A stretch of DNA of 7,198 nt from Solirubrobacteraceae bacterium (GTDB lineage Bacteria; Actinomycetota; Thermoleophilia; Solirubrobacterales; Solirubrobacteraceae). A program made the position numbers and the translations under genes. Below the pieces are notes generated by a model, which did no database searches, had not been told where the DNA came from, and saw nothing but the letters and a program-made list of their open reading frames with translations. Below are positions 6,154-7,198 of this stretch, piece by piece; the stretch's first letter is position 1; the number at the start of each line of letters is the position of its first letter. The stretch covers positions 1-7,198 of the forward strand of contig JASLHP010000227.1 of the NCBI GenBank assembly GCA_030149625.1. The letters run 5' to 3'.

Positions 6154-6186
6154 GCGATCGCTCGAGCGCCGAGAAGGCTATCTCGC

Positions 6187-7198
6187 CTATCGAATGTCCG
6201 CCAGCGCGAGCGCGCGGAAGCGCTCGCCGCGCTGCTCGAAGTCCCTGTAGTTGTCGTAGCTCGGAGCGGCCGGCGAAAGCAGGACGACGGCGCCCGGCAG
6301 CGCGGCCGCGGCGGCACGCGCCAGCGCGACAGCCTCGGCGAGGTCGGACGCGTCGAGCGCCAGCTCGGACGGCGCGCCCGCGTCGCGTACCGCCGCGATC
6401 AGCCGGGGCCCCGTCGTCGGCACGCCGATGACCGTCGCGCCCCGCTCTGCCAACACGCGGCACAGCTGCGCGTAGTCCTGACCACGGTCCTGGCCGCCGC
6501 CGATCAGGATCAGCTTGCGGCCAGGGAAGCTCGCGAGCGCCGCGAGCGTCGACTCCGGCGTCGTCGAGATGCTGTCGTCGACCCACAGCGCGCCGTCGCG
6601 CTCGGCGACCGGCTGCAGGCGGTGAGCCAGCGGCTGAAAGCCCTCCAGCGCAGCCGGCAGCTCCGGCTCGATGCCCAGCGCTCCCAGCGCTCCGAGCGCA
6701 CCGCAGAGGTTGAGCGCGTTGTGCCCGCCGCGCAGCGGCAGCTCGGCGCCGCTTGCGCGCGGTTCGCCGCCACAGGCGATGCCGTCGCCCAGCACGTCCC
6801 AGCCCTCGGGCGCGCCATAGCGCAGCAGTCTGGGAGCCGCGTCGTCCGCGGTGACGCCTGCTGCCTCGCGGGCGGCGCTCAGCGCGCGCCCGGGTCGCAC
6901 GCGGCCGCCGCTGTGGAGCTCGTCGCGCAGCCGCTCGTCGCGCCAGTTGACCACCGCCACGCGCACGCCCGGCAGGCCGAGCAGGCGCAGCTTGTCCGCC
7001 CGGTAGGCCTCCTCCGAGCCGTGCCAGTCGGTGTGCTCGCGAAACAGGCTCGTCACGAGCGCCACCTCCGGGCCCGTCTCCAGGTCGGCGGTGTGGTAGC
7101 TCGAGAGCTCCACCACCGTCACGTCAGCGGGATCCTCGTCGAGCAGATCCAGCGCCGGCACGCCGATGTTGCCCGCCAGCTGCACCGTGCGTCCCGCC
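6187..7198 (-). CDS. MurD-family UDP-MurNAc-L-Ala:glutamate ligase, MurD2-like, partial (5' end outside window)
   Basis: The reading frame is open to the right edge and lacks the N-terminal UDP-binding domain and the ATP P-loop; the visible 336 codons cover the central and C-terminal domains. Family marks include AGNIGVPAL and VVELSSYH near the edge, EHTDWHGSEEAYRADKLRLL (with the Lys carbamylated in MurD), GGHNALNLCGALGA, and the C-terminal LLSPAAPSYDNYRDFEQRGERF. MurD adds D-glutamate to UDP-MurNAc-L-alanine in the cytoplasm for peptidoglycan synthesis. By eye alignment with E. coli MurD, S415 and F422 are kept (codons at 6259-6261 and 6238-6240), but K319 is Ile (6568-6570, in DDSISTT) and K348 is Arg (6484-6486, in GGQDRGQDY). 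That pattern suggests the MurD2 branch, which adds L-glutamate and works with the epimerase MurL. It converges on the toxin gene, 33 bases away. Family is certain, subtype inferred. Confidence 0.9.
   Translation of the reverse strand, partial: AGRTVQLAGNIGVPALDLLDEDPADVTVVELSSYHTADLETGPEVALVTSLFREHTDWHGSEEAYRADKLRLLGLPGVRVAVVNWRDERLRDELHSGGRVRPGRALSAAREAAGVTADDAAPRLLRYGAPEGWDVLGDGIACGGEPRASGAELPLRGGHNALNLCGALGALGALGIEPELPAALEGFQPLAHRLQPVAERDGALWVDDSISTTPESTLAALASFPGRKLILIGGGQDRGQDYAQLCRVLAERGATVIGVPTTGPRLIAAVRDAGAPSELALDASDLAEAVALARAAAAALPGAVVLLSPAAPSYDNYRDFEQRGERFRALALADIR

Noticed and set aside
6154..6186. Palindromes GCGATCGC (6154-6161) and CGCTCGAGCG (6159-6168) between the convergent toxin and murD genes as a bidirectional terminator
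   Set aside because: The palindromes have no loop and no flanking A or T runs. Such short self-complementary words are common in GC-rich DNA.
6150..6586. Open frames overlapping the 3' part of the murD-type gene in other frames
   Set aside because: They are Arg/Ala-rich shadows. The minus-strand murD frame has clear conserved motifs through this whole stretch.

Overview
The window is high-GC bacterial DNA with tightly packed genes, short or negative gene spacings, and strong G/C preference at third codon positions. The gene set (a flagellar rod/hook operon ending in fliW-csrA, a secreted beta-helix protein, a VapBC-type toxin-antitoxin pair and an unusual MurD) suggests a motile, high-GC actinobacterium. 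A member of the Thermoleophilia/Solirubrobacterales type is my best guess. That placement is an inference from gene content and composition; nothing in the window is a taxonomic marker.

Region 1 (1-3945, + strand) is the distal part of a flagellar operon: the last codons of a FlgG/FlgF-type rod protein, a FlgJ-like rod-binding protein without a muramidase domain, the chaperone FlgN, the two hook-filament junction proteins FlgK and FlgL, the assembly factor FliW and the RNA-binding regulator CsrA. The first two junctions are ATGA overlaps and the others are gaps of 2 to 24 bases, so the genes are very probably co-transcribed. FlgN is expected to escort FlgK and FlgL to the export gate. FliW and CsrA are expected to couple filament assembly to flagellin translation.

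Region 2 (3948-5447, + strand) is a secreted right-handed parallel beta-helix protein. It starts two bases after the csrA stop and its ribosome binding site lies inside the csrA coding sequence, so it looks like the last member of the flagellar operon. A small hairpin that would show two AGGA motifs in its loop covers that ribosome binding site, which raises the possibility of control by CsrA.

Region 3 (about 5500-6153, + strand) is a VapBC module: a ribbon-helix-helix antitoxin overlapping a PIN-domain toxin. It has its own candidate promoter and an inverted repeat at a probably leaderless start.

Region 4 (6187-7198, - strand) is the C-terminal two thirds or so of a MurD-family ligase that runs off the right edge. 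It converges on the toxin gene. Two residues known to contact D-glutamate in E. coli MurD are replaced, which suggests the MurD2 (L-glutamate-adding) branch. The only intergenic stretches are short (5448-5513 and 6154-6186). No RNA genes, CRISPR arrays, insertion sequences or origins were seen.
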